DNA of 44,506 bases, from contig JAHDCF010000022.1 in NCBI GenBank assembly GCA_020630015.1, positions 1 to 44,506 of the forward strand. The letters are read 5' to 3'. The stretch's first letter is position 1, and each line of letters opens with the position of its first letter. Below the pieces are notes generated by a model that was not told where the DNA came from, did no database searches, and worked only from the letters and a program-made list of their open reading frames with translations. This DNA comes from Planktomarina sp. Its GTDB lineage: Bacteria > Pseudomonadota > Alphaproteobacteria > Rhodobacterales > Rhodobacteraceae. This document shows, in pieces, positions 1-8,422 of this stretch. The position numbers and the translations under genes were made by a program.

Positions 1-158
1 CAACACCCACAGGCTGCCCGGTTTGTTACTGGGGCCGGATCTGTGCTTGCCTTGCTGCTGGGTCGTTCATTCCGGCTTGGGGCTTCTGGTTCTGGTTAAT
101 GGTGGTTTTGGTGGGCGTGTCCGTGGTTGTCGATTGGCTTATGGGGTTGGCGGATTAA
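1..158 (+). CDS. Small membrane protein, 3' part (continues from the gene starting at 44425)
   Basis: Read as the continuation of the frame that starts at 44425: the last base of the window plus bases 1-2 make one codon, and the frame then stays open to TAA at 156-158. The joined protein is 79 residues. Its C-terminal half has a CPVC-type cysteine pair and one strongly hydrophobic, Trp/Val-rich segment of about 25 residues ending in a short polar tail, so it is probably a single-span membrane protein. The stop overlaps the stop of the convergent gene at 155-448. Function unknown. The in-frame junction is the evidence that the window is circular. Confidence 0.6.
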   Translation, partial: TPTGCPVCYWGRICACLAAGSFIPAWGFWFWLMVVLVGVSVVVDWLMGLAD

Positions 159-448
159 GGCAGGGGTTCAACGAATACCCAATATTCCCCGTCGTCCCAT
201 TCGGCCCACATTCGCATATCTTCGCGAACACCATCGTCGGTCCAGATTTCAGCAACGCAATCGACAAGGCTTGTGCTAACGCTTTTCAGGCGTTCTTTTT
301 TCACGCGTAAAATTTCCCATTCTGCACCGTAATCGTTTTTCAGGGTCATGCCTAAAACGTCTTGTCCGATCTGGACGCAAGTTACTCGGGAAATATCCGC
401 CACCGCAAAAGACGGGAGGGCAGCAAGTGCTAAAATCAGTTTACGCAT
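155..448 (-). CDS. Small exported protein of unknown function
   Basis: 97 residues on the minus strand. It starts with Met-Arg-Lys, a hydrophobic Leu/Ala stretch and a plausible signal-peptidase site after residue 17 (SFAVA), so it is predicted to be exported to the periplasm. The mature part has two Cys residues that could form a disulfide and is Trp-rich near the end. An AAAGGA ribosome-binding site precedes the ATG. It lies between the end of the rightward early operon and the terminase genes, pointing the opposite way, the position of a lysogenic-conversion (moron) gene. Only about 21 bp separate its start from the terminase start. I do not recognise the family. Confidence 0.65.
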   Translation of the reverse strand: MRKLILALAALPSFAVADISRVTCVQIGQDVLGMTLKNDYGAEWEILRVKKERLKSVSTSLVDCVAEIWTDDGVREDMRMWAEWDDGEYWVFVEPLP

Positions 449-469
449 TGGGCGTCCTTTCTAAATCGA

Positions 470-1039
470 ATGTCTAATCTTTCACCAAAGCAAGAACGTT
501 TTGTCGAGGAATATCTGGTCGACTTAAACGCCACACAGGCTGCGAAGCGAGCAGGATACAGCGAAAAAACCGTCAACAAGATGGGTGCCAAACTTCTGGC
601 CAACACCAAGGTCTCAGCCGCCATCGCCGTTGCGCGAAACAAGATTTCAGAGCGCACAGAAATCACCCAAGACATGGTAGTGCAGGAATTGGCAAAGATT
701 GGTTTTGCCAACATGGCCGATTACATGCGGGTTGGTGAAGATGGTGATCCGTTCTTAGATTTTTCAGAACTTACACGCGACCAAGCTGCCGCGCTGATTG
801 AAGTCACAGTCGAGGATTTCAAAGAAGGTCGGGGCGAAAATGCTCGCGATGTTCGTCGCGTCAAGTTCAAGCTGGCCGACAAGAAGGGTGCCTTGGTTGA
901 TCTAGGGAAACACCTCGGCATGTTCGTTGAACGCAAAGAGGTTTCGGGCCCGAACGGCGGCGCAATCCCCGTGGAAACAACCGGCACCGTGCCTTTTGTC
1001 CTTGCTGGACACAGTGAAGTGGATGGCGAAGAAAGTTAG
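470..1039 (+). CDS. Terminase small subunit (Terminase_2 type)
   Basis: 189 residues. The N-terminus has the classic Terminase_2 opening: LSPKQERFVEEYL, then an Asn-Ala-Thr-Gln-Ala-Ala-x-Arg-Ala-Gly-Tyr-Ser block, a helix-turn-helix that binds the phage packaging site. The middle (about residues 75-150) would form the oligomerisation domain. It recognises concatemeric phage DNA and hands it to the large subunit, whose start overlaps its 3' end. No obvious Shine-Dalgarno precedes the ATG; the 21-bp gap to the divergent gene must hold whatever start signals exist. First gene of the late operon as I read it. Confidence 0.92.
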   Translation: MSNLSPKQERFVEEYLVDLNATQAAKRAGYSEKTVNKMGAKLLANTKVSAAIAVARNKISERTEITQDMVVQELAKIGFANMADYMRVGEDGDPFLDFSELTRDQAAALIEVTVEDFKEGRGENARDVRRVKFKLADKKGALVDLGKHLGMFVERKEVSGPNGGAIPVETTGTVPFVLAGHSEVDGEES

Positions 1040-2348
1040 AATTCCTGACATTCTGGCTAATGTGCTGGATTTCAGGAAACACCCTTACGGTTCGGTTCGA
1101 TATCGCGGGGCATACGGCGGCAGGGGATCTGGGAAAACCCGGACGTTTGCCACGGCGGTTGCAATATTTGCGGCGGGTCTGGCTGCCAACGGTGTCAGTG
1201 GTTCAATCATCTGCGCGCGCGAGTTTCAGAATTCAATTCAGGATTCGTCCTTTCTGGAATTGAAACAGGCGATACAAGCCGAGCCCGAACTGGCCGCGCA
1301 CTTCGATATCGGTGATCGGTTCATTCGAACCGCTGATCGCCGTATCAACTTCATTTTCATCGGCCTGCGTCACAACCTGGAAAGCATCAAGTCAAAGGCA
1401 AAGGTGCTTTTGGTTTGGGTGGATGAGGCCGAGCCTGTAAGCGAAAAGGCTTGGGAATATCTGATACCGACGGTCCGCGAAGATGGGTCTGAGATTTGGA
1501 TCACTTGGAACCCGCTGGACCCTGAAAGCGCCACCAACGAGCGGTTCAGAAAGAACCCGCCGGCCGACAGCTTGATCGTCGAATGTAATTACACCGACAA
1601 CCCGTGGTTTCCATCGGTTCTGGAAGCGGAACGCCGAAGCCACTTCGAACGTTTTCCCCGGACATATCACCATGTATGGGAGGGCGGATATCGCGAATTC
1701 AGCGACGACGCCCTGTTCCGCGAGGAATGGTTGGGGGAATACATCCACACGCCGGTGACGCTTTCCAGCGGTTATTTACGGATCGATACGGCCCAAAAGG
1801 GCGAAAAAACCAGCGACTTTCACGGCCTTGTGGCCATGGGTTACGATAAGCGCGACCCGCTGCACATGTACGTTCTGGATGCGCAGCGCAAACAGTGCGA
1901 GTTTCCTGACCTTGCCGATTGGGTGGTTGAATACGCGCAACACCTCAAAGAATTCGAAAGCCAGACGTTTAGTTTCAGCCGCATCACGATCGAGGACGCC
2001 AACGTCGGTGCCGCCTTGCAATCGATGTTGCGCACAAAACTGCGCGAGGCTGGGATCAAAGTAAACGTCCAGCTAACGCCGAGATATGGAAGCAAGTTTG
2101 ACCGTGCCTTGGAGGCGGTGAACTGGTTTGAACAGGGCCGCGTTTTGTTCCCCAAGGGTGTGACGGGCTGGCAAAAAGACAAAGGCGAAGGTCTCAAGGC
2201 GCTGCGCAAAGAATATCTGTCCTTCACCGAGACAGACACACACGCATCGGACGACCTTTTGGACCCACTGATTTGGGAAGTAGTTAGCCGTTTCGGAAAT
2301 GGCGACCCCAACGGGTCTGGACGATACTGGCGGGGGTCACTGGGATGA
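1023..2348 (+). CDS. Terminase large subunit (PBSX/Terminase_3 type)
   Basis: 441 residues from the ATG at 1023, which overlaps the small subunit by 17 bp; an upstream start at 927 would overlap it heavily and gives no recognisable sequence. ATPase domain: Walker A GGRGSGKT near residue 35, Walker B with VLLVWVDEAE near residue 130, then an ITWNPLDP coupling motif. The C-terminal half carries the nuclease domain, with Asp residues in YLRIDTA and TIEDANVGA. It drives ATP-dependent packaging of DNA into the prohead and cuts concatemers. The next gene starts inside its stop codon (ATGA). Confidence 0.93.
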   Translation: MAKKVRIPDILANVLDFRKHPYGSVRYRGAYGGRGSGKTRTFATAVAIFAAGLAANGVSGSIICAREFQNSIQDSSFLELKQAIQAEPELAAHFDIGDRFIRTADRRINFIFIGLRHNLESIKSKAKVLLVWVDEAEPVSEKAWEYLIPTVREDGSEIWITWNPLDPESATNERFRKNPPADSLIVECNYTDNPWFPSVLEAERRSHFERFPRTYHHVWEGGYREFSDDALFREEWLGEYIHTPVTLSSGYLRIDTAQKGEKTSDFHGLVAMGYDKRDPLHMYVLDAQRKQCEFPDLADWVVEYAQHLKEFESQTFSFSRITIEDANVGAALQSMLRTKLREAGIKVNVQLTPRYGSKFDRALEAVNWFEQGRVLFPKGVTGWQKDKGEGLKALRKEYLSFTETDTHASDDLLDPLIWEVVSRFGNGDPNGSGRYWRGSLG

Positions 2349-2686
2349 TTTTGTTTTCTGACCCTTCGATCAGCGGCGCTGCTTTGGTCGGTTCTCAGCT
2401 GCAATTCACGCGGGGCGGGGTTCTGGAATCCCACAACCTTGTGGAAATCAACCCACGACAGGGTGGCACCGCATCGGGCGCAAGTCTGAACTGCAACGCA
2501 GTTTCTGTGATCTTCACAATATCTGGGACTGATTACAACGCCGTGATGTGCCTCAAGACGTTCCAAGACATGAAATACTTGGCGGCATACCAGCCGGGCC
2601 AATCCGGGGCCCTGCAACGCATCGCCAGAAAAACCAGAGACATTGTGCACGCCGTGACCAACTGTCAGGGCTGCGGAGGAAAATAA
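2345..2686 (+). CDS. Hypothetical phage protein
   Basis: 113 residues; the start overlaps the terminase stop (ATGA), so it is translationally coupled to it. It is predicted to be mixed alpha/beta, with Cys-Gln-Gly-Cys-Gly-Gly at the C-terminus that could bind metal or form a disulfide. I do not recognise the family. It opens the accessory block between terminase and portal. A small virion-associated or decoration protein is possible but unsupported. Confidence 0.7.
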   Translation: MILFSDPSISGAALVGSQLQFTRGGVLESHNLVEINPRQGGTASGASLNCNAVSVIFTISGTDYNAVMCLKTFQDMKYLAAYQPGQSGALQRIARKTRDIVHAVTNCQGCGGK

Positions 2687-3124
2687 ATGCCAGATCCACG
2701 TTTTGATCCTGACGATCCATTGGCCACGTTCTGCGATGGCGTTTATGCCCAGAACAACGGTCAGGCTAACGCTTATCAGCGCTGCCCAAGCGTGGCGACG
2801 TTTCAAAAAGAGGAAACGCCCCCGCCACCTGTTGAGCCCAAGGAACCAATCAAGACATTCACGCAGGTTTTGAAGGGTCCCGGCACGTTTACAGACGCCG
2901 ATTTCTGCCCGGACACAATCATCGCTTTGTCTTTTCAATCTATCCAAGGCGACACTGCGACGGTTCAGGCTTCAAAAGGCGCTGCTGCACCTCTTCCTTG
3001 CCGGGCGTCCCTCGGCTTTGGTCACGTGGTCGATCCGGTCACTGACACCCTTTGCCCACAGTCGGGCTTCACACTCACGCTTGGTGCCGACGACTGTGCG
3101 GTCGTGTCTGGTCAGGCCATCTAG
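2687..3124 (+). CDS. Hypothetical protein with proline-rich linker
   Basis: 145 residues, preceded by GGAGG and starting directly after the previous stop. Residues 1-45 are polar; a Pro-rich linker (TPPPPVEPKEP) follows; the C-terminal part is beta-rich with five cysteines. This suggests a short tail joined by a linker to a compact, disulfide-stabilised beta domain, an arrangement common in decoration or surface-displayed proteins. No family recognised. It lies between coupled small genes, so it probably acts with them. Confidence 0.7.
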   Translation: MPDPRFDPDDPLATFCDGVYAQNNGQANAYQRCPSVATFQKEETPPPPVEPKEPIKTFTQVLKGPGTFTDADFCPDTIIALSFQSIQGDTATVQASKGAAAPLPCRASLGFGHVVDPVTDTLCPQSGFTLTLGADDCAVVSGQAI

Positions 3125-3136
3125 GAGACACGCAAA

Positions 3137-3565
3137 ATGAGCGTTTTCACATCTGGCGGCGCAAAGCCGGTCGGTCCTGATTTTAACAAATTGCTGGAAG
3201 GCGGCGCTGGCGCTGTTGCTGGTGGTACGCCAGCGAACTTGGCGCCACCTGCACCTATCGATGGATTTTCCATACGTCACTGCGGTGATGACAAGGACAT
3301 CGCTTTGGTGGTCACTGTGACCGTCGATACGGCGGCAGGTTACGTTTTGGCAGGCGACGCCACGCAGGTTGTTCCTGCAGGCGGTTCGGTTTCGATCACC
3401 TTGGACGATATGCCAGCAGATTCCGACGCAATTACTGGAATTTCCATCGCTGCAGTTTCCTTGTCGGCAATCACGCCATCTGCGACAGTGACGCTTGGTT
3501 CTGCCCTGCCTGCGGCGGGTGCAACCGACGTTGTTCCTTACATCATCAACACAATCGAAAGTTAA
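3137..3565 (+). CDS. Hypothetical beta-rich protein
   Basis: 142 residues, with an AGGAG ribosome-binding site 7 bases before the ATG. The N-terminus is Gly/Ala/Pro-rich. From about residue 45 there are alternating Val/Thr/Ala strands and loops typical of an Ig-like or jelly-roll domain, plus one Cys. This is compatible with a capsid decoration or fibre-associated protein, but no family is recognised. A stem-loop follows it (3579-3600). Confidence 0.7.
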   Translation: MSVFTSGGAKPVGPDFNKLLEGGAGAVAGGTPANLAPPAPIDGFSIRHCGDDKDIALVVTVTVDTAAGYVLAGDATQVVPAGGSVSITLDDMPADSDAITGISIAAVSLSAITPSATVTLGSALPAAGATDVVPYIINTIES

Positions 3566-3578
3566 TCCGCTTTGATTG

Positions 3579-3600
3579 TGGGGCCGGTCCGCTGGCCCCA
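3579..3600 (+). terminator. GC-rich stem-loop, possible weak terminator or attenuator
   Basis: GGGGCC (3580-3585) pairs with GGCCCC (3594-3599) around an 8-base loop, extended by a T-A pair, and is followed by TTTCT only. The T run is weak, so it may attenuate rather than stop transcription into the beta-helix gene. Confidence 0.45.
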
Positions 3601-3629
3601 TTTCTAAGCTGATTTTGGGGGTTTCCAAA

Positions 3630-5621
3630 ATGCCAACACGTTTCACAAATCTATTCGTTGCTCTGGTTGCCGTATTCTTGGCGACAGCGCTGCCAGCCAC
3701 TGCCAATACCACCTTTGGCGGTGGTTCATCTGGTGGTTCTATCCCAGACAATCTGACGGTTTCTGGTGATCCTGCTGTCTTCCCAGCAACACCGGAGGAT
3801 AACGACACCCATATTGTCACAGATGATGGGACACCCACAGGCGAAGTTTTAGAGCTTTGGAAGTGGGACGAAGATGCACTTCCTGCTGGCGCTTGGGTTG
3901 GGCCTTTGTTCAACTCTGTACCTTGCGAAGATCCAATGGCGCGCACCGCTTTGTTGGCGCTGCGCAACGGTTCAAGCCTGCAAACTGAATGCCATTATGT
4001 GATCACCGATTACAATCGTGGCACCGTTGGCGCGTCTGAAATCCTTCTGCATGCGATCAATGCAAACACTCTTTCCATGGATGCACATGTCGCCACCGGC
4101 TTTGACGCAGTCGCTTGGGATGGTCGTTACGATATCGACACCAACCGGATAACCGAACTGGACGATAACCTTGGCAACGAGGTTTCAGGGCAGGAACTTG
4201 TCGACACATTCCCATGGGGCAACACATCGTTGCAGGACAACGTGATCGATGAAGGCGCGTCATTCACATACACCGGCGGAACCTTCATTGATAACCGGAT
4301 CGAGACCGCCGCAAATGTGCGCGTCACAGGCGGCAACGTCCAGCGAAACAGCTTCCGAGCCAACTCGAACACAACGGTTTCAGCAGGCGACTTCCTTGAA
4401 AACGAAGTTCAAACTGACGCCACGGTCACAACCAGCACGACCGGCGATGTTGACAACAACGTTTTCGGGCAAAATTCCACAGTCACAATCACCGGCGGCA
4501 ACGTTGATGGCACCACAGTGGGCAGCGTTTCACGCCTGACCGTTTCCGGTGGCACAACCCGCGATAACACAATCGAAAGCCGCAGCGACTTACGTGTCAA
4601 CGGCGGTTCGGTTTATGAAAATCACATTGAAAGCAATTCACTTGTGAACTTGGTGGGCGGTTCCAGCTTTTACCGCAACACGGTTTCGAATGAATCCAGC
4701 CTGACCATTGGGAACCACTTCGCGATTGAAAGCGAGTTTTCACGGGCATCTGTCAACACAACTGGATCCGGCGGCCAAGGCTTCCGTTATTCACGATTGC
4801 AGCGAGCAACGGTCAACGCGACCAACGTTCCAACCTTCCAACTGGTCAGCAGTGATCTAAGCGCAAATTCACAAATCAGTGCGAACAGCGCCACGCGTAT
4901 GGTTGCAAATTATCTAGTTATGAATGGCTATGGCCGTGTTCTGGTTTCGCCATCACGCCAGCTGGACATTCAATACACCGGAATCCGCGACTATGCCTAT
5001 GTTCAGGTCGCCAACGGTCGGATGTATGTCAATTACAGCACCTTGTCCGGTGTAAGCTACATTCAGAACAACAGCACCGGCACAAACCGCGTTGACAGCG
5101 TAACCGTTCTTTCTAGGTCAAATGTCCGCTTCCTTGGCACGTCGACAGGCAACCGTGTCTATTATTCCGAGGTCACATCGGGCAGCACGATTTACACAAC
5201 TGGAAGCGCCAGGAACTGTTATTTCTACTATAACGAGGTTACGTCGTCCTCGCAGATGTACGCGAACAATTCGGTCAACTGCCGGATTTATTACAACACC
5301 GCATCTGGGAATTCCCAGCTATATTCCCAGAACGTCACTGGCACCCATTACATGTATTACAATGCGATGGCCGGTCATGGTTATATTCGCTTTGAAAACG
5401 CACCCGGTGGCCGGATTTATGCAGTCCATGTCGGGGGGCAGGGGCTTTTGAGGTTCCGTCCTGCGAACGGCAACGGGCGCATCTATTACAGTTCTTTTGA
5501 CGCGTATTATTACCTTTATGCGGACGCATGGACGCTAACGCGTTCCGGGCTGCACGGTCATGGGCGACGCACTTACACCGTCACCAACCCGCCCAACGGC
5601 ACATTCGAACAAAACTTCTGA
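3630..5621 (+). CDS. Exported right-handed beta-helix repeat protein
   Basis: 663 residues from the ATG at 3630 (preceded by GGGGG); an upstream TTG at 3576 lies inside the stem-loop and is rejected. Residues 1-25 form a good Sec signal peptide ending in PATA-N. From about residue 190 to the end the protein is a run of roughly 20-residue rungs rich in Asn, Thr, Ser, Gly and Val, with recurring GG-turns and N-x-I/V patterns; the last third becomes very rich in Tyr (YYN, YYS). This is the signature of a beta-solenoid such as adhesins, pectate-lyase folds or tailspikes. No catalytic motif is visible. It sits in the late operon, so it is either a virion fibre or a secreted surface protein. The signal peptide favours the second, but the S74 fibre at 26095 also has one. 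Confidence 0.8.
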   Translation: MPTRFTNLFVALVAVFLATALPATANTTFGGGSSGGSIPDNLTVSGDPAVFPATPEDNDTHIVTDDGTPTGEVLELWKWDEDALPAGAWVGPLFNSVPCEDPMARTALLALRNGSSLQTECHYVITDYNRGTVGASEILLHAINANTLSMDAHVATGFDAVAWDGRYDIDTNRITELDDNLGNEVSGQELVDTFPWGNTSLQDNVIDEGASFTYTGGTFIDNRIETAANVRVTGGNVQRNSFRANSNTTVSAGDFLENEVQTDATVTTSTTGDVDNNVFGQNSTVTITGGNVDGTTVGSVSRLTVSGGTTRDNTIESRSDLRVNGGSVYENHIESNSLVNLVGGSSFYRNTVSNESSLTIGNHFAIESEFSRASVNTTGSGGQGFRYSRLQRATVNATNVPTFQLVSSDLSANSQISANSATRMVANYLVMNGYGRVLVSPSRQLDIQYTGIRDYAYVQVANGRMYVNYSTLSGVSYIQNNSTGTNRVDSVTVLSRSNVRFLGTSTGNRVYYSEVTSGSTIYTTGSARNCYFYYNEVTSSSQMYANNSVNCRIYYNTASGNSQLYSQNVTGTHYMYYNAMAGHGYIRFENAPGGRIYAVHVGGQGLLRFRPANGNGRIYYSSFDAYYYLYADAWTLTRSGLHGHGRRTYTVTNPPNGTFEQNF

Positions 5622-5628
5622 GGCTGAC

Positions 5629-5946
5629 ATGAAACGTATTTTTATCACATCCACAATTCTGGCCGCCTTGGGTGGCTTCGCATTGGCGCAAGCAAAGCCT
5701 GCGACCTTCGGGCAAATCATCGGCAAGATCAACGCCATGGTTGAAAAGAGCGAAGGCATCGACCCAATAGCCAAGGCTGACCTGATCATCGAGTTGGAAG
5801 AGGCATTCATCGTTCGCGTTGATCAGCTTGAAGAGCGCAAGAACAAGGCAATCGATGCGTTGAACGGGCTGGAAGAAACGCCGCCTGAGGGGCAGGAAAA
5901 TCCCCGCGATGCTTTTGTCGATAAGCTGATGGGTGAGGCCAAGTGA
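5629..5946 (+). CDS. Small exported helical protein
   Basis: 105 residues from the ATG at 5629 (GAGG 6 bases upstream, overlapping the previous stop); a longer frame from 5560 would overlap the beta-helix gene. Residues 1-20 are a signal peptide ending ALAQA. The mature part is charged and mostly helical, with Glu/Lys-rich segments. It lies between the exported beta-helix protein and the PAP2-like enzyme, and its stop overlaps the start of that gene (TGATG), suggesting a coupled set. Function unknown. Confidence 0.72.
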   Translation: MKRIFITSTILAALGGFALAQAKPATFGQIIGKINAMVEKSEGIDPIAKADLIIELEEAFIVRVDQLEERKNKAIDALNGLEETPPEGQENPRDAFVDKLMGEAK

Positions 5947-6860
5947 TGCGATACGCCAAAACAACAGGCGTCGACATGGTGGACAGCCATTTCACCGACG
6001 CAGACCCCCGTGTTCTTATCAAGTCACACGAAATCCCGCTGCCCCTGTACCCTGGCGACGACGGGTTTTGGGCCCAGTTCGAATACGTGCTGGACCGGGT
6101 TTCTTTGGCCAAGCGCATGTCCGCCGTGACTGGCGTTGCCAACTGCATCGAAGCCCAAGGCGTCCGCACCTTTGACCAAGCGGCCAAGCTGGTACACAAG
6201 GACTGGCCCGGAGACATCATGCTTTTCGCGGCGAAGGCTGCGGTAGATGATCCCGAAACGATTTGGCGCGAATTTGACGGTATCCAGGGCCCATTCACGG
6301 ATTGGGTGGTTCTGCTTAACCGATTGGTAAACACAGCGCCGCATTGGGTTTCCCCGTCCAGCTTTGCCAACAAGGCGCACTTCCTTATGCCGCGCCCCGA
6401 AGAGGTTGCCGGTGCTATCGCTCGCGGTGAAATTGACTGCCCGTCTTTGATCAAAAGCAAGTTGATGGACACGTTCGGCGGCACGCTTGATGGTATCGCC
6501 GCAGATCAACGCACGTTCACGATGTACCCAGAGGGATCACCCGGCCACGGTTCATATTGGGGCATGCACCCAGCCGCCGCCGGGGCAGCTTTGGCGATCA
6601 TTCTTCTGATGTTGAAAACATCGCAGACGGTAAAATCAGATTGCGAACTCTGTGCGTTCAACGTGGCTGACTTCCGGGCTTATGCTGGTGTTCACTATCC
6701 CATGGACAACCTGACCGGTTTGGCCGGTGGCCACGAGGCTGTCGCTCGCAAGTTGCCAGAATATGCGCAAAGCGAAATCGGCATGGATGCAGATCAGGTG
6801 CGTGAATATTTGGCCGAAACCAAAGTCTATTGGGGCGTCGAATTTGGGGAAGCTGCCTGA
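5946..6860 (+). CDS. PAP2-superfamily / vanadium-dependent haloperoxidase-like enzyme
   Basis: 304 residues from the ATG at 5946 (GAGG upstream; overlaps the previous stop). All three active-site motifs of the PAP2/vanadium haloperoxidase superfamily are visible: K143-x6-R150-P151; EGSPGHGSYWGMH, with H208 at the position of the catalytic His of the EGSPTHPSYPSGH motif; and R244-x5-H250-x3-D254 (FRAYAGVHYPMD). In the family these residues bind phosphate or vanadate. The members either dephosphorylate lipid or other phosphoesters or oxidise halides with peroxide. Oddity: the usual Pro-Ser-Gly before the central His is Trp-Gly-Met. No signal peptide and only one hydrophobic stretch (about 210-225), so it is probably soluble, unlike membrane PAP2 phosphatases. 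Its location in the late operon next to a holin-like gene is unusual. Superfamily call is firm; substrate unknown. Confidence 0.8.
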   Translation: MRYAKTTGVDMVDSHFTDADPRVLIKSHEIPLPLYPGDDGFWAQFEYVLDRVSLAKRMSAVTGVANCIEAQGVRTFDQAAKLVHKDWPGDIMLFAAKAAVDDPETIWREFDGIQGPFTDWVVLLNRLVNTAPHWVSPSSFANKAHFLMPRPEEVAGAIARGEIDCPSLIKSKLMDTFGGTLDGIAADQRTFTMYPEGSPGHGSYWGMHPAAAGAALAIILLMLKTSQTVKSDCELCAFNVADFRAYAGVHYPMDNLTGLAGGHEAVARKLPEYAQSEIGMDADQVREYLAETKVYWGVEFGEAA

Positions 6861-7066
6861 TGGATCACGACCGCATAACTTCTTTGGTGAATCCGTCCAT
6901 GTGGGGCGGTGCGATTTTAGGTGGTGTTGGTGGTATGACTGCAACTGATTGGCTGGCCATTGGTGGTTTCGTTTTGGCCTTTGCTGGCTTTTGTGTGAAT
7001 TGGTGGCACAAACGCCAAATGGTGCAGATTGCAAAAGCACGCCTTGAATTGGATCGCAGGGGTTAA
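6860..7066 (+). CDS. Holin-like small membrane protein
   Basis: 68 residues from the ATG at 6860, which overlaps the previous stop (TGATG). Two hydrophobic segments: a short Gly-rich one (about 14-27) and a strong one (31-49) ending in VNWWHKRQ, then a basic, charged tail. The W-x-x-x-GG...F-x-VNW-x-x-K pattern resembles small phage holins of the HP1/lambda-like groups, which permeabilise the inner membrane. It lies far from the endolysin (28648), where a second two-span protein is found, so which is the real holin is open. Confidence 0.6.
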   Translation: MDHDRITSLVNPSMWGGAILGGVGGMTATDWLAIGGFVLAFAGFCVNWWHKRQMVQIAKARLELDRRG

Positions 7067-8422
7067 ATGCTCTTACAAGCGCTGCGCAACACTGCGCAGA
7101 CAATTTCTGGGCTGATAAATCAGCAGTCTGGAATGGGTGGGGCAGGCGATCACAGCGGGGCGCAAGTTTCGTTTGGCCGTGACTTAAACCCACTTGAGAT
7201 TGCCCAATGGATGGACCGCGAGCGCATTCTGCGCAACGCGATCGAAGCAAAACCCGACGCCATCGCACGGGTCTGGCGTTCATACGGAGAGGACCGCGAC
7301 GATTGGATCGAGGCGGACGAAAAGTTTGACATCAAGGGGAACTGTGAAACTGCACTGAATTACGCCGCTGCATTCGGTGGTGCGTTTATCATGCCGCGCT
7401 TTGACGTATCTGCGGTTGATGATGAACAAATCAGTGAAGAATTCAGACAGCCACGTGCAGGATCGCTTCTGGGGTGGAAAATATTCTGTCCACAGGATCT
7501 TCGAACACCAACCACGATGCGGGGCAAGACTGAAACGCAGCCTGGCACTGACCTTCCTATGCTTTACGAGGTCAAGAATATGGTTGGGGGAAAAAACCTA
7601 AAAATCCATCATTCTTGGACTATTCCTGTTTTTGGTGCGACTTGTTATTCGCGCCGCACAGGTCAGGTGGCGCATGATCTAACTGGTGCTCTTGGCGTTT
7701 CAGAGGTCCAGATGATCAGCGACCATCTGACACGGGCGCTGTCTGGCCTTCAACAGCTGTCCCACATGCTTGCGAAAGCCAATATCGACACGCTTCAAAG
7801 CGCCGGCGTTTCCGCTGCAAAGGAATCTTGCGAGCCGGGCAGCCCTGAAATGCAGCAAATGATCACCCACATGCTGCAAGATGCAGCTGCGGCGGTTCAG
7901 GGCGCATCTGTTTATCAACCAGTTATTTTGGACCTCGAAGAGAAACTTGATCGCTTGGGGCTTTCCTCTGGTGCCACGGCTTCGGTCGGAATGGTTGAAA
8001 CTCTAATCGGGGCCTTTGTGGCCGCCACTGGCGTCCCACGCACTTTGATCCTTGGCGAACAAGGCAAGGGCCTGAACAACGGCGGGGAAGCTGATCTGCG
8101 GAACTTTTACGACAGTGTAAGCGCACTGCGCGAAAGCCGTTTGACGCCGGTTCTAAACCGCATCGATGAAATCGTCGCCGCTGACCAAGGCCTTTCCCAA
8201 GTCGAATGGGAATATAAGCCACTGTTCGAACCGTCCGAAAAAGAGCGTGCCGAAATCGAAGCAAAGAACGCCGAGCGCGACGCGAAATATTTGAGCGCTG
8301 ATATTCCATACATCACCAGCCGCGTCGCCGAACGCCTGCAACGCGAAAAGGTTTACGCCTTCACAGACGAGCAGGTCAAAGACATCGCAGAAACAGAGGA
8401 ACTGACGGGCCGCGATGGCTAA
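7067..8422 (+). CDS. Portal protein (DUF1073 family)
   Basis: 451 residues, AGGGG before the ATG. The family signature is clearest near residues 320-355: GVPRTLILGEQGKGLNNGG followed by a Glu-Ala-Asp-Leu-Arg-Asn-Phe-Tyr-Asp block, typical of DUF1073 portals. The protein forms the dodecameric ring at the capsid vertex through which DNA enters and to which the tail attaches. Length matches the family. It precedes the F-like head protein, the standard order. It overlaps the next gene by 8 bp. Confidence 0.88.
   Translation: MLLQALRNTAQTISGLINQQSGMGGAGDHSGAQVSFGRDLNPLEIAQWMDRERILRNAIEAKPDAIARVWRSYGEDRDDWIEADEKFDIKGNCETALNYAAAFGGAFIMPRFDVSAVDDEQISEEFRQPRAGSLLGWKIFCPQDLRTPTTMRGKTETQPGTDLPMLYEVKNMVGGKNLKIHHSWTIPVFGATCYSRRTGQVAHDLTGALGVSEVQMISDHLTRALSGLQQLSHMLAKANIDTLQSAGVSAAKESCEPGSPEMQQMITHMLQDAAAAVQGASVYQPVILDLEEKLDRLGLSSGATASVGMVETLIGAFVAATGVPRTLILGEQGKGLNNGGEADLRNFYDSVSALRESRLTPVLNRIDEIVAADQGLSQVEWEYKPLFEPSEKERAEIEAKNAERDAKYLSADIPYITSRVAERLQREKVYAFTDEQVKDIAETEELTGRDG

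Noticed and set aside
1841-2947. 368-residue minus-strand ORF
   Set aside because: Lies antisense to the terminase gene and two following genes; composition is that of a shadow frame and no domain is seen.
2972-3967. 331-residue minus-strand ORF
   Set aside because: Antisense to three coupled rightward genes, with low-complexity shadow composition and no start signal.
7067-8422. Anti-CBASS (Acb1) function for the DUF1073 protein
   Set aside because: Some databases attach this label to DUF1073 proteins, but this protein has portal length, portal motifs and portal position, and I see no sign of an extra phosphodiesterase domain.
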